A stretch of DNA of 64,000 nt from Neochlamydia sp. AcF84 (GTDB lineage Bacteria > Chlamydiota > Chlamydiia > Chlamydiales > Parachlamydiaceae): assembly GCF_011087585.1 (NCBI RefSeq), contig NZ_VJOT01000028.1:32030-96029 (forward strand), in the 5' to 3' direction. Position 1 is the stretch's first letter, and every line of letters begins with the position of its first letter. Shown here piece after piece: positions 37,887 through 47,319 of the stretch. Position numbers and translations under genes: made by a program. Below the pieces are notes generated by a model. That model had not been told where the DNA came from and did not search any database. It worked only from the letters and a program-made list of their open reading frames with translations.

Positions 37887-40430
37887 ATGAATACCTCCTC
37901 TTTTGATATAAGTTCTGAATTTAAAGTTTCACCTATGATGAGCCAGTGGCAAGCTTGCAAGCAAGCAGCAGGGGAAGCTGTTTTACTTTTTCGCCTAGGG
38001 GATTTTTATGAAGCCTTTGATGCGGATGCTGTTTTAATTGCTAAGGAATTAGATCTTACGCTTACTAAAAGAGGCGAGATTCCTATGGCAGGCATCCCTC
38101 ATCACACGAGTGAGGCTTATATAGATAGATTAGTATCAAAAGGCTTTAGAGTAGCTGTGGCCGAACAAATAGGGGATCCTAAAACCACTAAAGGAATAGT
38201 AAAAAGGGAAATCGTTAGAGTTGTCACCCCTGGCACTGTCATTAATTCTACTTTATTATCCGATAAATCAAACAATTTTTTTGCTTCTATTCATCGCGTA
38301 GGAGAAGTTTTTGGACTTTCTTTTATTGATTTGACCACTAGCGAATTTAGAGTGGTAGAGTTTGAAAATGAACAAGAACTACTTAATGAAATTTTTCGTT
38401 TGCGTCCTTCCGAATGTTTGGTCTCCCACAAATTTCAATCCAAACATCAAGACTTATTAAAAAATCTTCGACAGGCGCAAGATTTTCTTTTAACAGCCCA
38501 GGAAGACTGGCGTTTTGAACATCAAACCGCTTATAACTTTTTAATCAACCATTTTGGCGTTCATAATTTGGATGGTTTTGGCTTAAGAGGTATGCTAGCC
38601 GGCATAAATGCAGCCGGAGCTATTTTAAATTATCTTCAGGACAATTTGTGCTTATCGATCGAGCATATTCAGGAGGTTCGCACCTATTCTACTTCGCAAT
38701 TTATGTCTCTTGATCGTATCACGCAAAGAAATTTAGAGATTACAGCCAGCTTATATGATGGCTCTAGAAAAAGTACTCTTTTAAACATTTTAGATAAGAC
38801 TTGCACTCCTATGGGTGCGCGTTTGTTGCTCAACTGGATAAAGCTTCCACTTCTTTCCATAGAAGAAATTAAGCGCCGCCAAGATGCTATAGAAGCTTTT
38901 TTTAATAATAAAGCAGCTATTGATCTAGTTAAACAATTGCTAGGGAAAGTCAGAGACTTAGAAAGATTAATGATGAAAATCAGCTCTGGCTATGCCTCAC
39001 CTCGAGATTTGGTAGCTTTAAAATGTTCTTTTGAGGAATTTCCCCAGCTTAAGCAAGCCTTACAACGTTTAGCTATTTACTCAACCTTATTAGAGCAAGA
39101 AGAACAGAAACTAGAAAATCCGAGCGCAATGACAGATCTAATCGCCCGTGCTTTAGTCGATGAGCCCCCTTTAAAAATCAGTGACGGGCAGGTATTTCGT
39201 GAAGGCTATCATAATGAATTGGATGAATTGCGTTCCATCCGCCAAGATAGTAGAGCTTGGTTAGCTAATTATCAAACGCGTTTACGTGAGGAGACAGGAA
39301 TTAAAACCTTAAAAGTAGGTTTTACACGCATGTTCGGTTATTATATAGAGGTGAGCAAAGGCCAATCCGATCGTATGCCCACAACTTTTCAGCGAAGACA
39401 AACTTTGGTCAATGGGGAACGTTATATCACCTCAGAGCTCAAGGAATTTGAGCAGAAAGTTTTAAATGCCGAAGAACGTATTTTAGCTATCGAAACAGGG
39501 CTATTTAATGCCCTGCGTGAAGAAATCACCAAGTATACAAAGCAAGTCTTTAGCATTGCTCAAGCTATAGCCAAAATTGATGCCCTACGTTCATTAGCAG
39601 AAGTAGCACTTTTCTATGATTATACACGGCCTATCGTAGATCATAGTAGCATTTTACAAATCATTAATGGCCGGCATCCTGTCATTGAAGCCATTAATAC
39701 GGGAGAAAAATTTGTCCCTAATGACACTCTCATGGATAATGAGGCTAATCTTTTACTGCTTATTACAGGTCCTAATATGGCTGGTAAGTCTACCTATATT
39801 CGTCAGGTAGCTTTGATTACCATTATGGCGCAAATAGGTTCTTTTGTTCCGGCTAAAAGCGCTCATATTGGTATCGTCGATAAAGTGTTTACACGCATAG
39901 GAGCTAGCGATGACCTTTCCCGTGGCCAATCCACTTTTATGGTTGAAATGACTGAAACAGCAAATATTTTAAATAATGCTACTGCCAGATCTTTGGTCAT
40001 TTTAGACGAGATTGGAAGGGGGACAAGTACCTATGATGGAATTTCAATCGCTTGGTCAGTAGCTGAATATTTATTAACAACGGAAGGCAGCCAAGCTAAA
40101 ACTCTATTTGCAACACATTATTGGGAGCTAACAAAATTAGAAGAACGAGTACCTGGAGCAGTCAATTATCACGTAGCCGTGCATGAAGCCGAGGATGTCA
40201 TTGTTTTCCTCCGCAAAATCGTGCGAGGAAGTACAGATAAAAGTTATGGAATTCATGTAGGCCGTCTAGCAGGCCTTCCTTTACAAGTTATTGGAAGAGC
40301 TAAAGAGATTTTAGCGCATTTAGAAGAAAATGCTAATCAAAAAAGCGTTTTTGAACCTTCCAAACCTAAAAGGCAGCTGCCGGCAAAGAAAAATAGGTTT
40401 AATGAAAGCCAAATGACTTTTTTTGGATGA
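37887..40430 (+). CDS. mutS: DNA mismatch repair protein MutS
   Basis: Recognises mismatches and small loops and recruits MutL. At 847 residues it is full length. The mismatch-reading FYEAF motif is near 41-45, in DFYEAFDADA. Walker A GPNMAGKST lies at about 628-636, Walker B LVILDEIGRGTS at about 703-714, and FATHYWELT follows near the end of the ATPase. The start fits the usual N-terminus (MMSQW follows at about 17). It appears monocistronic. Confidence 0.98.
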   Translation: MNTSSFDISSEFKVSPMMSQWQACKQAAGEAVLLFRLGDFYEAFDADAVLIAKELDLTLTKRGEIPMAGIPHHTSEAYIDRLVSKGFRVAVAEQIGDPKTTKGIVKREIVRVVTPGTVINSTLLSDKSNNFFASIHRVGEVFGLSFIDLTTSEFRVVEFENEQELLNEIFRLRPSECLVSHKFQSKHQDLLKNLRQAQDFLLTAQEDWRFEHQTAYNFLINHFGVHNLDGFGLRGMLAGINAAGAILNYLQDNLCLSIEHIQEVRTYSTSQFMSLDRITQRNLEITASLYDGSRKSTLLNILDKTCTPMGARLLLNWIKLPLLSIEEIKRRQDAIEAFFNNKAAIDLVKQLLGKVRDLERLMMKISSGYASPRDLVALKCSFEEFPQLKQALQRLAIYSTLLEQEEQKLENPSAMTDLIARALVDEPPLKISDGQVFREGYHNELDELRSIRQDSRAWLANYQTRLREETGIKTLKVGFTRMFGYYIEVSKGQSDRMPTTFQRRQTLVNGERYITSELKEFEQKVLNAEERILAIETGLFNALREEITKYTKQVFSIAQAIAKIDALRSLAEVALFYDYTRPIVDHSSILQIINGRHPVIEAINTGEKFVPNDTLMDNEANLLLLITGPNMAGKSTYIRQVALITIMAQIGSFVPAKSAHIGIVDKVFTRIGASDDLSRGQSTFMVEMTETANILNNATARSLVILDEIGRGTSTYDGISIAWSVAEYLLTTEGSQAKTLFATHYWELTKLEERVPGAVNYHVAVHEAEDVIVFLRKIVRGSTDKSYGIHVGRLAGLPLQVIGRAKEILAHLEENANQKSVFEPSKPKRQLPAKKNRFNESQMTFFG

Positions 40431-40569
40431 TCGTCACTAGAAATTACGTTGTTGATAATTAATTTTTTAAATCTATGTTTTTGTATATTTTTAATTTTAA
40501 TTTGACAGATTAGCGAGTAATATGCGAATAAGAAGATGTCCTTAAAAATAAATTCTTAGGAGGTCTCTT

Positions 40570-40695
40570 ATGGATACAAAAAAACAACATCAACAAAAAA
40601 ATTCATCTCAACAATCTAACGCAAAAACTAATTCTTCCTCGCAGAAACAAGAATCGCATCAACAAAATAAAAATACTTCCACAAGTAAAAAATAA
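40570..40695 (+). CDS. 41-residue basic Gln/Ser/Lys/Asn-rich protein
   Basis: A short gene with a perfect AGGAGG Shine-Dalgarno at 40558-40563, 6 bases before ATG 40570, and a stop at 40693. The protein starts MDTKKQHQQKNSSQQSN and is composed almost only of Q, S, N, K, T and H, so it should be disordered and basic. A perfect 11-bp hairpin follows 19 bases later. No family is recognised. The ribosome site and hairpin argue for a real expressed gene rather than chance. Confidence 0.6.
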   Translation: MDTKKQHQQKNSSQQSNAKTNSSSQKQESHQQNKNTSTSKK

Positions 40696-40714
40696 ATTTC
40701 TTATGAGTTAGTGA

Positions 40715-40741
40715 TTCCAGGAGCGTTTCTCGCTCCTGGAA
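40715..40741 (+). terminator. Perfect stem-loop after the 41-residue ORF
   Basis: TTCCAGGAGCG (40715-40725), loop TTTCT, CGCTCCTGGAA (40731-40741): an 11-bp GC-rich perfect stem. No U-tract follows, so it is a terminator or mRNA-stabilising hairpin. Confidence 0.7.
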
Positions 40742-41202
40742 GCGCATGATTTGGCCTTAATCTAATCGTCTATTTTCTTATCCCTCTCCAAAGAATTTAA
40801 GTTACATAATTTTTTTTAATAATAATAGACAATAATATAGATGCTAATTTGCATTTATTAAAAACATTCAAATAAATTTTTCTTCTCTTTAACATAATCA
40901 TAATAAATTAAAAAATTCGACTAAAAGATTATCAAGGATAAGAAAGAGAAATTTTTTACAAAGATTGCCTTGATAAACTAAAGAGCAGGGTTGCTATTTT
41001 TATATTTATTTTTAAAAGTTTACTGTTTAGCTCTGAAGTGTAAGCCTATCTACTAAGTTAAGTCCACCCAAGTAAAACCGCACCATGCAAACGGGCTTAA
41101 AAAAGTTCCTTTTTTAAAGAAAGGCTAAAGGCTAACCAAAAGAAAAATCCAAACGTAAAAATCTGGTTAAGCTTTATTGAGTTCGTATGTTATCTTGGAT
41201 GC
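40742..41202. other. AT-rich intergenic region
   Basis: About 460 bases with runs of A/T and no recognisable gene. The promoter of the following operon must lie in its right part but no strong -35/-10 was identified. Confidence 0.35.
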
Positions 41203-42048
41203 ATGAGTAAAAAATTTTGTAGTTTGATAGCTCTTGATATTGATGGAACTCTAGCAGTAAAAATGCAAAACATTCCACCGCTAGTGATTCATTATCTGAC
41301 AACCCTACATCAGCAAGGAGCTATGTTTGTTTTTGTAACAGGACGAACATTTGAGTTTGGCTATCAGGTATTGAAAGAACTTCCCTTTAATTATTATTAT
41401 GCCGCTCACAATGGAGCTATACTTCTGTCCATGCCGGAGCGCAGAGTCATTATTAAAAACTATTTAGACCACTCCATTCTTCATTCCCTGGCAAAAATTT
41501 GTGAAAGCACCTTTACTGATGGGGTAGTTTATACGGGCCTAGAAGGAAACAACCTATGTTATTACCGTCCCAACCATTTTTCTCAAAACCTTCAATACTA
41601 TTTAGAAAAACGCCGTCAAAGCTTGAATGAAGAGTGGATTGCTGTAGCAAATTTTAAGGAGGTTTCTTTTAATGAATTTCCTGCCGTTAAATGTTTTGGC
41701 GATGAGAAGACAGCTCAATATGTTGCAGAAAGGATGGAAAAAAGCTTAGAATTGCATGCGCCTGTTATTAAAGATCCCTTTGGTGAGGGTTATTATATCG
41801 TTCAAGCCACTCACTCACAAGCTAATAAGGGCTACGCCCTTCGTCAGCTAATTGATCAAGTAGGATATGAAGGGGTAGTTATTGCTGCTGGCGATGATCT
41901 AAATGATCTAAGTATGTTTGAACAAGCACATATTAAAGTGGCTATGGCTGATGCTCCTTTGCAGCTTAAAGCCAAAGCAGATATTATTGCTCCGCCTGCT
42001 TCATCGTTAGGAATCATAAGAGGTTTAAAGGAAGCGCTTGCCCAGTAA
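41203..42048 (+). CDS. Cof-type HAD-superfamily phosphatase
   Basis: A 281-residue hydrolase. HAD motif I is ALDIDGTLA near 10-18, motif II FVTGRT near 46-51, and motif IV GDDLNDLSMF near 228-237, with a Cof-type (IIB) cap between. Such enzymes dephosphorylate sugar or nucleotide phosphates. It is the first gene of a run in which the next start directly follows its stop. With Nudix and FolB behind it, dephosphorylation of dihydroneopterin monophosphate is a reasonable inference. Confidence 0.85.
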   Translation: MSKKFCSLIALDIDGTLAVKMQNIPPLVIHYLTTLHQQGAMFVFVTGRTFEFGYQVLKELPFNYYYAAHNGAILLSMPERRVIIKNYLDHSILHSLAKICESTFTDGVVYTGLEGNNLCYYRPNHFSQNLQYYLEKRRQSLNEEWIAVANFKEVSFNEFPAVKCFGDEKTAQYVAERMEKSLELHAPVIKDPFGEGYYIVQATHSQANKGYALRQLIDQVGYEGVVIAAGDDLNDLSMFEQAHIKVAMADAPLQLKAKADIIAPPASSLGIIRGLKEALAQ

Positions 42049-42498
42049 ATGAAAATATCGAAAAACACTCATCTATATCCTCTTGTTACTGTGGGAGCCC
42101 TAATTGTAGCCGATGACGGTGATATCTTGCTCGTGCACTCTTTTAAATGGAAGGTAGGATTTACCATTCCAGGAGGAAAAGTTGAGCTGGGAGAGTCCAG
42201 AGAGCAAGCGGTAACTCGCGAAGTTTTAGAAGAAACAGGATTATTTATTAAAGATTTGCGTTTTGCTTTGGTCCACGATTCTATATATTCTTCTGAATTC
42301 ATTAACCCTAATCATTTTGTCATGAATGACTATGTCGCACGTTTATCACCAAATTCTTCTAAAAAGCATGTGATTCTTAATGCCGAAGCTGATCGCTACA
42401 TTTGGATCTCTCCGAAAGAAGCCTTGCTATTAAGCTTAAATCGAGAGCTATATGCTTTGATTGAATGGTATATACAACACCCTTACCAAAACTTTTAA
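42049..42498 (+). CDS. Nudix hydrolase
   Basis: A 149-residue protein with a complete Nudix box at residues about 43-66, starting GGKVELGES and ending REVLEETGL, with all Glu and Arg positions of the consensus. It hydrolyses a nucleoside diphosphate linked to another moiety. It begins at the base after the HAD stop and ends 1 base before the FolB start. The position next to FolB suggests dihydroneopterin triphosphate pyrophosphatase, but substrate cannot be read from sequence. Confidence 0.9.
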   Translation: MKISKNTHLYPLVTVGALIVADDGDILLVHSFKWKVGFTIPGGKVELGESREQAVTREVLEETGLFIKDLRFALVHDSIYSSEFINPNHFVMNDYVARLSPNSSKKHVILNAEADRYIWISPKEALLLSLNRELYALIEWYIQHPYQNF

Positions 42499-42499
42499 T

Positions 42500-42865
42500 A
42501 TGTTAGGAATCGTCGGATTTAAAAATTATCGTCTCTCTTGTATTATTGGTGTCTACCCTTACGAACGTGAGCATCCCCAAGAATTGTCAATCGATATATG
42601 CTACGAAATAGATTTTACGCGTATCGCCCTTTCAGATGACTTATCAAAAGCTGTTTGCTATGCAAGTTTAGCAGAGTTTTGCAGCCAGGTTGCCCAAGAA
42701 GGTGCTTATCAAATGCTAGAAACTTTAGCTCACGAGCTTGTTCTTAAGCTAGCAGATAAATACTCTCTTCATTGGGTAAAAGTGACGATAAGAAAGGAAA
42801 AAGCTATTTCTCTAGCATCTTGCGCATTTGTCGAGCTAGAATATGGAAATAGGCTTTCAATATGA
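42500..42865 (+). CDS. folB: Dihydroneopterin aldolase
   Basis: Cleaves dihydroneopterin to hydroxymethyl-dihydropterin and glycolaldehyde in folate synthesis. ATG 42500 gives 121 residues; a longer frame to 42461 lies inside the Nudix gene. The catalytic Glu is E22 in GVYPYERE and the catalytic Lys is in TIRKEKAI near residue 100. The tail FVELEYGNRLSI is typical. One base separates it from the Nudix gene and its stop overlaps the next start (ATGA). Confidence 0.88.
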   Translation: MLGIVGFKNYRLSCIIGVYPYEREHPQELSIDICYEIDFTRIALSDDLSKAVCYASLAEFCSQVAQEGAYQMLETLAHELVLKLADKYSLHWVKVTIRKEKAISLASCAFVELEYGNRLSI

Positions 42866-43575
42866 AGTGGACATTAGTAACAGGGGGAGCTAAAAATTTA
42901 GGGGCAGCGATTTGCTTAGAGTTAGCTAAGCAAGGCCATGCTGTAGCCGTCCATTATAATACAAGCGAGGAAGAGGCCCAGCTTGTTGTAGAAAAATGCT
43001 CTAATTACCAGGTACCTGCCCAGGCAATCCAGGGCGATTTTTCTACCTTTGAGTCTACTCAACGCTTCATTAAGGAATACCAAAGGCATTTCGCTGAAAC
43101 TAAAAATTTAATTAATAATGTGGGAAATTACCTGCTCGGCTCTAGCTTAAAGACAAGCATATGTCAATGGCATGATCTATTTCAAACTAATCTACATGCT
43201 CCTTATTGCCTGATAAAAAATCTTTTACCTAGCATCAAAAAATGGAAAGGATCAATTATCAATCTTGGAGTTGCTGGCTTGAATGCAAATCGTGCAGATA
43301 CTTATGCAACAGCTTATACAATTTCCAAGTCAGGTCTTTTGATGCTAACTAAATCGCTAGCTCTTGAGCTTGCTGCTGATCAAGTGCGAGTAAATATGAT
43401 CTCTCCAGGATATTTAGAAGAATCTATGGATTTGCCTCATCCTCTAACAAAAATTCCTATGCAGCGGGCAGGTCATAGAGATGAGGTGGCACAATTAATA
43501 GGCTACCTACTCTCTAATCAAGCCTCTTATATCACCGGACAAAACATTGAAATTGCAGGGGGAACAAGGCTATAA
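42862..43575 (+). CDS. Short-chain dehydrogenase, possibly FolM/pteridine reductase-like
   Basis: A 237-residue SDR. The cofactor motif TGGAKNLGAAI is at 7-17; the SDR catalytic pair is YTISK near 152-156, with a Ser-like position before it replaced in NLGVAGL. Proteins with TGGA-x-x-LG at this place and FolB next door are often FolM or pteridine reductases, which reduce dihydrobiopterin or dihydrofolate. The gene overlaps folB by ATGA. If correct it could replace or assist DHFR. FabG-type reductase is the alternative. Confidence 0.65.
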   Translation: MKWTLVTGGAKNLGAAICLELAKQGHAVAVHYNTSEEEAQLVVEKCSNYQVPAQAIQGDFSTFESTQRFIKEYQRHFAETKNLINNVGNYLLGSSLKTSICQWHDLFQTNLHAPYCLIKNLLPSIKKWKGSIINLGVAGLNANRADTYATAYTISKSGLLMLTKSLALELAADQVRVNMISPGYLEESMDLPHPLTKIPMQRAGHRDEVAQLIGYLLSNQASYITGQNIEIAGGTRL

Positions 43576-43577
43576 CG

Positions 43578-45071
43578 ATGAAAGATGATTTACCTATTCA
43601 TAACACTTTAGAACGCCAGCTTAATGAGATGGCTTTGGCAGCTGGACGCAAAAGGCAGAGTAAGCAAACTGGCTTTATTCATTACTTTTATCCTGAACCC
43701 GAAGATAACCTATCTCAAACTGTTCCTACTGCTGAAAATGTCTGCTTTATCCTAGCTTTGCTAAGGAGTAAAACAGGCGAGCAGGTAGCTGAAGCTAAAG
43801 ATATTTTAGAACGCTTGCTCTACTTTCAAGATCCAATAGAAGGTAATTTCCCAGTGTACATCCATGAGTACCCTTATTGTAAGGATAGATTCATAGGGGC
43901 TCACCTTTTACCCGCGTTTTATTACATATTGAAAGAGTTCCAAGCAGTTTTAGGAGCTGACCTTCGGTACCGTCTAGAATCAGCGATAAGTCATTTGCTA
44001 TCTTTTCTATTAAAAGCTTATACCGAGAAAGCTTCCACCTATTCGATAGGGCTAAAAATTGCCGCTGCTGCGAAGATAGTAGGTATTGAATTAAAAAACG
44101 CAGCATTCGAAACCTATGGAGAACAGCTTTTGCAGCAGCTTCTTTCGATGGAAATGCAGGCAGCTTGGTTTATTCCTTCTTATATTGCCGATATTTGCAT
44201 TGCTTTACAGCTAGCCTATACGCACATTCAACACTCAGAATGGCTCGCTTTTTGGCAACATTTAGCAGCTACTTGGCATGCGCCTACAAAATCGTATATT
44301 GGGCCATGGCTTAAGCTTTATCAAGCTAGGGATGAGCCTCAGCCGACTTTATATGATCTATATCTAGGTTATTTTGGTAAAGAATTCTCAAGCCGAGCAT
44401 TAAAAGAAGCAGCTTACCATCTGCAGGCTGTACTGATACGTCCTACGGGAGAAATTTTGCCTGTTAAAAGTCTACCTTTCACTTTTGAAGGCCTTTGGCA
44501 AGAAAGCCGCTGGCTTACCCATCAAGAAAAGACCTTTGCCTACAGCTTGATTGATAAAAAAGCTCTTTTTAAAGGGTTCGAGGAAAATGCTTTTCATCCA
44601 TTGAGCATCATTTGGGGGGACGAGCATAAAGTTCATTCTTTTGTATGCCAGAAAAGCAATTGGGAACATCTAGGATTTAAAGCTAAGGACGATGAAATTG
44701 AGCTAGATTTTGCTTTAGCAGCTTTACCTGACTTAGAAGAGCGCGAAAAATGTCGCGAGCTATCTTTCTTTTTTGATGTTGATCCCTCAGCTAAAATGAG
44801 TTTAGAAGGCCAATTAGCTTCTACCTTTGAAGTAGGCGAAACATTTATTTTAAATACCTCCCAGATAGCTTTATCATTAAGGATTATTAAAAGCTATGGA
44901 GAAGGGAAATTTATGGGCCATCTGATGCGTGGAAACCGATCGAGTCAAAACCAGCTTAAAGGAATTAATCGTTTCCAATCCTATGATTGGAATGTATTCA
45001 TTAGAACCTTAAGGCGTAAGACCCCATGTAAACTTAAAGCCAGATTACAAATCAAGCGATGCGCAGAATAA
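43578..45071 (+). CDS. Conserved hypothetical, predicted toroid plus beta-sandwich
   Basis: A 497-residue protein beginning two bases after the SDR stop. Residues about 30-290 are helical in repeated pairs, like an alpha/alpha toroid, and about 300-480 are strand-rich (HKVHSFVCQ, ELSFFFDV, TFILNTSQIALSLRI). This arrangement is seen in polysaccharide lyases and in six-hairpin glycosidases, but I see no catalytic signature. No signal peptide. It overlaps the next gene by 13 bases and thus belongs to the same operon as the folate genes. Confidence 0.6.
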   Translation: MKDDLPIHNTLERQLNEMALAAGRKRQSKQTGFIHYFYPEPEDNLSQTVPTAENVCFILALLRSKTGEQVAEAKDILERLLYFQDPIEGNFPVYIHEYPYCKDRFIGAHLLPAFYYILKEFQAVLGADLRYRLESAISHLLSFLLKAYTEKASTYSIGLKIAAAAKIVGIELKNAAFETYGEQLLQQLLSMEMQAAWFIPSYIADICIALQLAYTHIQHSEWLAFWQHLAATWHAPTKSYIGPWLKLYQARDEPQPTLYDLYLGYFGKEFSSRALKEAAYHLQAVLIRPTGEILPVKSLPFTFEGLWQESRWLTHQEKTFAYSLIDKKALFKGFEENAFHPLSIIWGDEHKVHSFVCQKSNWEHLGFKAKDDEIELDFALAALPDLEEREKCRELSFFFDVDPSAKMSLEGQLASTFEVGETFILNTSQIALSLRIIKSYGEGKFMGHLMRGNRSSQNQLKGINRFQSYDWNVFIRTLRRKTPCKLKARLQIKRCAE

Positions 45072-45946
45072 GATTGTTAGTGCTGGTTTTTCTTTGCGCT
45101 TGTACATACAAACCTCAAAGTGAAAGTTATCGGCTTTTTTATCGTCATTTAGAGCAAGCTTGTCCTAGAAAAGCATGTGAGCAAATAAGCCCTTACTTTT
45201 TAGTTGTTCTAGTGGAAGCACGGCATCTAGACTATTCATGTCCTCGGTCTTTTTTTAAAACTTTAGCTAAACACCCTAGCGATGGTACAAAAAATGGAGA
45301 TGTTGGGCATGCTTGGATTTATCTGCAGGGAGCCCTAGAGGAGGGCAGCCAAGCAGAGGGCAGCTATGTATTCTTAGAGGGAGGCCATTCGGGAGAATTA
45401 GGATATATGCAGCCTCGCTATATGGAAGGAGTATTTCTTCAAGCTGAAAAGGGAGAGAAAAACCCGATTGCTTATTTATGGCAGACCCAGCAAGATGGCT
45501 TTTTTCAATACGGTCCTGGCTGCCATTATCCCACTTTTGCAGCTAAGATAAATTTAACAGCTCCGCAGTTTCATCTGATCTTAAAATTCATAAAAAATTA
45601 TTCCTACTCTAACTATGCAATCATAGGAAATCAATGCTGCTCATTTGCTGCTCAAGCTGCTGCTTTAGCAGGTCTCTTTCTTGATAGTAAAATATCCTTA
45701 AAAATAGACCCATTCTTTCATATAGGAAGCAACACAATCTGCTTGTGGGAGGATCCTTTTTATTCTCAAATTACTTTCTTTTCACCAGATGTAATGGAAA
45801 AAAGCTTAATGCAAGCTGTAGCGGAAGGGCGGGCGGAAGAAGCCCTTACTTGGTATAAAAAAAAGTATCCTTTTCGGCGGCCCCGCTGGAGAAAAGAAGA
45901 TTTTTTTCTATTTCCTCAGCGTTATCTACGCTTAAAAGCTTTGTAA
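45059..45946 (+). CDS. Putative lipoprotein with Cys/His hydrolase-like motifs
   Basis: A 295-residue protein. The N-terminus MRRIRLLVLVFLCACTYKP looks like a lipoprotein signal (lipobox-like before the Cys at 15). GDVGHAWIYL near 80-89 and NQCCSFAAQAA near 194-204 place a His on a strand before a Cys at a helix start, the order found in circularly permuted NlpC/P60-like (LRAT, PPPDE-type) hydrolases. The fold assignment is inference. It is the last gene of the operon. Confidence 0.5.
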   Translation: MRRIRLLVLVFLCACTYKPQSESYRLFYRHLEQACPRKACEQISPYFLVVLVEARHLDYSCPRSFFKTLAKHPSDGTKNGDVGHAWIYLQGALEEGSQAEGSYVFLEGGHSGELGYMQPRYMEGVFLQAEKGEKNPIAYLWQTQQDGFFQYGPGCHYPTFAAKINLTAPQFHLILKFIKNYSYSNYAIIGNQCCSFAAQAAALAGLFLDSKISLKIDPFFHIGSNTICLWEDPFYSQITFFSPDVMEKSLMQAVAEGRAEEALTWYKKKYPFRRPRWRKEDFFLFPQRYLRLKAL

Positions 45947-46028
45947 AAAGCTTTTATATGTTCTCAAAAGGGCATCCATGCCTGCAGTAAAGGAGGCCTA
46001 TTCGCCGAAATTGTGTTACATCTAGCAC

Positions 46029-46079
46029 CAAGGTTGAATGGCTGCATAATAGCTGCTTACAACCTTGATGTTAAATTTT
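46029..46079 (+). terminator. Hairpin behind the six-gene operon
   Basis: CAAGGTTG (46029-46036) pairs with CAACCTTG (46060-46067), with ATGT and a T-rich run ATTTTT following. It lies between the lipoprotein gene and the end of convergent fabI and fits a plus-strand terminator. Confidence 0.5.
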
Positions 46080-46080
46080 T

Positions 46081-46995
46081 CTATACTGTTGCCTGCTCGC
46101 CAGATAAAGTAGGACTATCGACAGCTACTCCCATTGAATGTAAGCCATTGTCCACATAGATAAGAGAGCCTGTAATTGCAGAGGCCAAGGGAGAGAGTAA
46201 GAAAGCTCCCACATTCCCAACTTCTGTGGCTTGTAAATTTTTAGCTAGAGGAGCGTTAGCCTCACTATAATCAATCATGCGCTCTATAAATCCAATCGCC
46301 TTGGCAGCACGGCTGCGAAGAGGACCGGCCGAAATTGTGTTTACACGAATGTTCCATTTACGCCCCGCTTCCCAAGCTAGGGTGCGTGTATCACTTTCTA
46401 AAGCTGCCTTGGCTGAACTCATCCCTCCCCCATATCCTGGAACAGCCTTTTCTGAGGCAATGTAAGTAAGAGAAAGAGTAGCTCCACCTGCATTAATCAA
46501 AGGGCCTAGATGGGCAAGTAAACTTACGAAAGAATAAGAGGAAGCACTAATTGCAGCCAAATATCCTTTTCTGGAGGTATCAAGCAAGCTTTTTTGAACT
46601 TCAGGCCCGTTAGCTAAAGAATGCACAAAAATATCTATTTTACCGTAATCTTTTCTGATAGATTCAGCCACATCAGAAATAGTGTATTCGGTAGCTTCTT
46701 TGTATCTTTTATTTTCTTTAATTTCTTCGGGTACATCATCCATGGAGTCAAAAGAGGCATCAAGTGAATATATTTTGGCTATTTGCATAAGGGAACCATC
46801 AGACAGAACACGCGATTCATCAAATTTACCACTAGCAAAATTATTGCAAAACATTCTCATCATAGGAGTCCATGTTCCTATTAATATTTCTGCACCTGCT
46901 TCCGCAAGGGATTTAGCAATAGCCCATCCGTACCCTTGATCATCGCCTATGCCGGCAATAAAAGCTTTTTTTCCTCTAAGATCAATTTTTAGCAT
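46081..46995 (-). CDS. fabI: Enoyl-ACP reductase, plant/chlamydial type
   Basis: Last reductive step of fatty-acid elongation, NADH dependent. 304 residues, with the cofactor start [18 protein letters not shown] near 9-26. The active site follows the plant pattern Y-x3-M-x3-K in [11 protein letters not shown], not the shorter bacterial spacing, and an inserted loop after LIGTWTPM is also typical of chloroplast and chlamydial enzymes. [18 protein letters not shown] precedes it. A reliable marker of chlamydial origin. Confidence 0.95.
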   Translation of the reverse strand: MLKIDLRGKKAFIAGIGDDQGYGWAIAKSLAEAGAEILIGTWTPMMRMFCNNFASGKFDESRVLSDGSLMQIAKIYSLDASFDSMDDVPEEIKENKRYKEATEYTISDVAESIRKDYGKIDIFVHSLANGPEVQKSLLDTSRKGYLAAISASSYSFVSLLAHLGPLINAGGATLSLTYIASEKAVPGYGGGMSSAKAALESDTRTLAWEAGRKWNIRVNTISAGPLRSRAAKAIGFIERMIDYSEANAPLAKNLQATEVGNVGAFLLSPLASAITGSLIYVDNGLHSMGVAVDSPTLSGEQATV

Positions 46996-47319
46996 ATATA
47001 CCTCACAGTTAAAGAACGATAGAATAGAGAATTATAGGGATCTTGTAAAGGGATGTCTGCCCGTAAGCTTCGGCTGCGCATTTTAAGATAATAAAAGTTA
47101 ATCCCAGCATACCTTCAGCTTAAAAACCTACACTTACCCACGCAATGCATTTCTTATCGCTTGGCTACTTAGATGAATAAAAAGACTCTAAATAAATGCT
47201 ACTAAAGATCTCTCTTAATTTTTACTGACAAATAGCTTGCGCATGAATGAGAACAAAAAATATAATCTTTTTACTTTAAAACCCCAGCTTGCAAATTTCA
47301 ACACAGTCTAACACTTCTT
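46996..47319. other. Divergent spacer between fabI and the kinase-like gene
   Basis: About 320 AT-rich bases; both flanking genes need promoters here but none was identified with confidence, and no other feature was seen. Confidence 0.35.
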
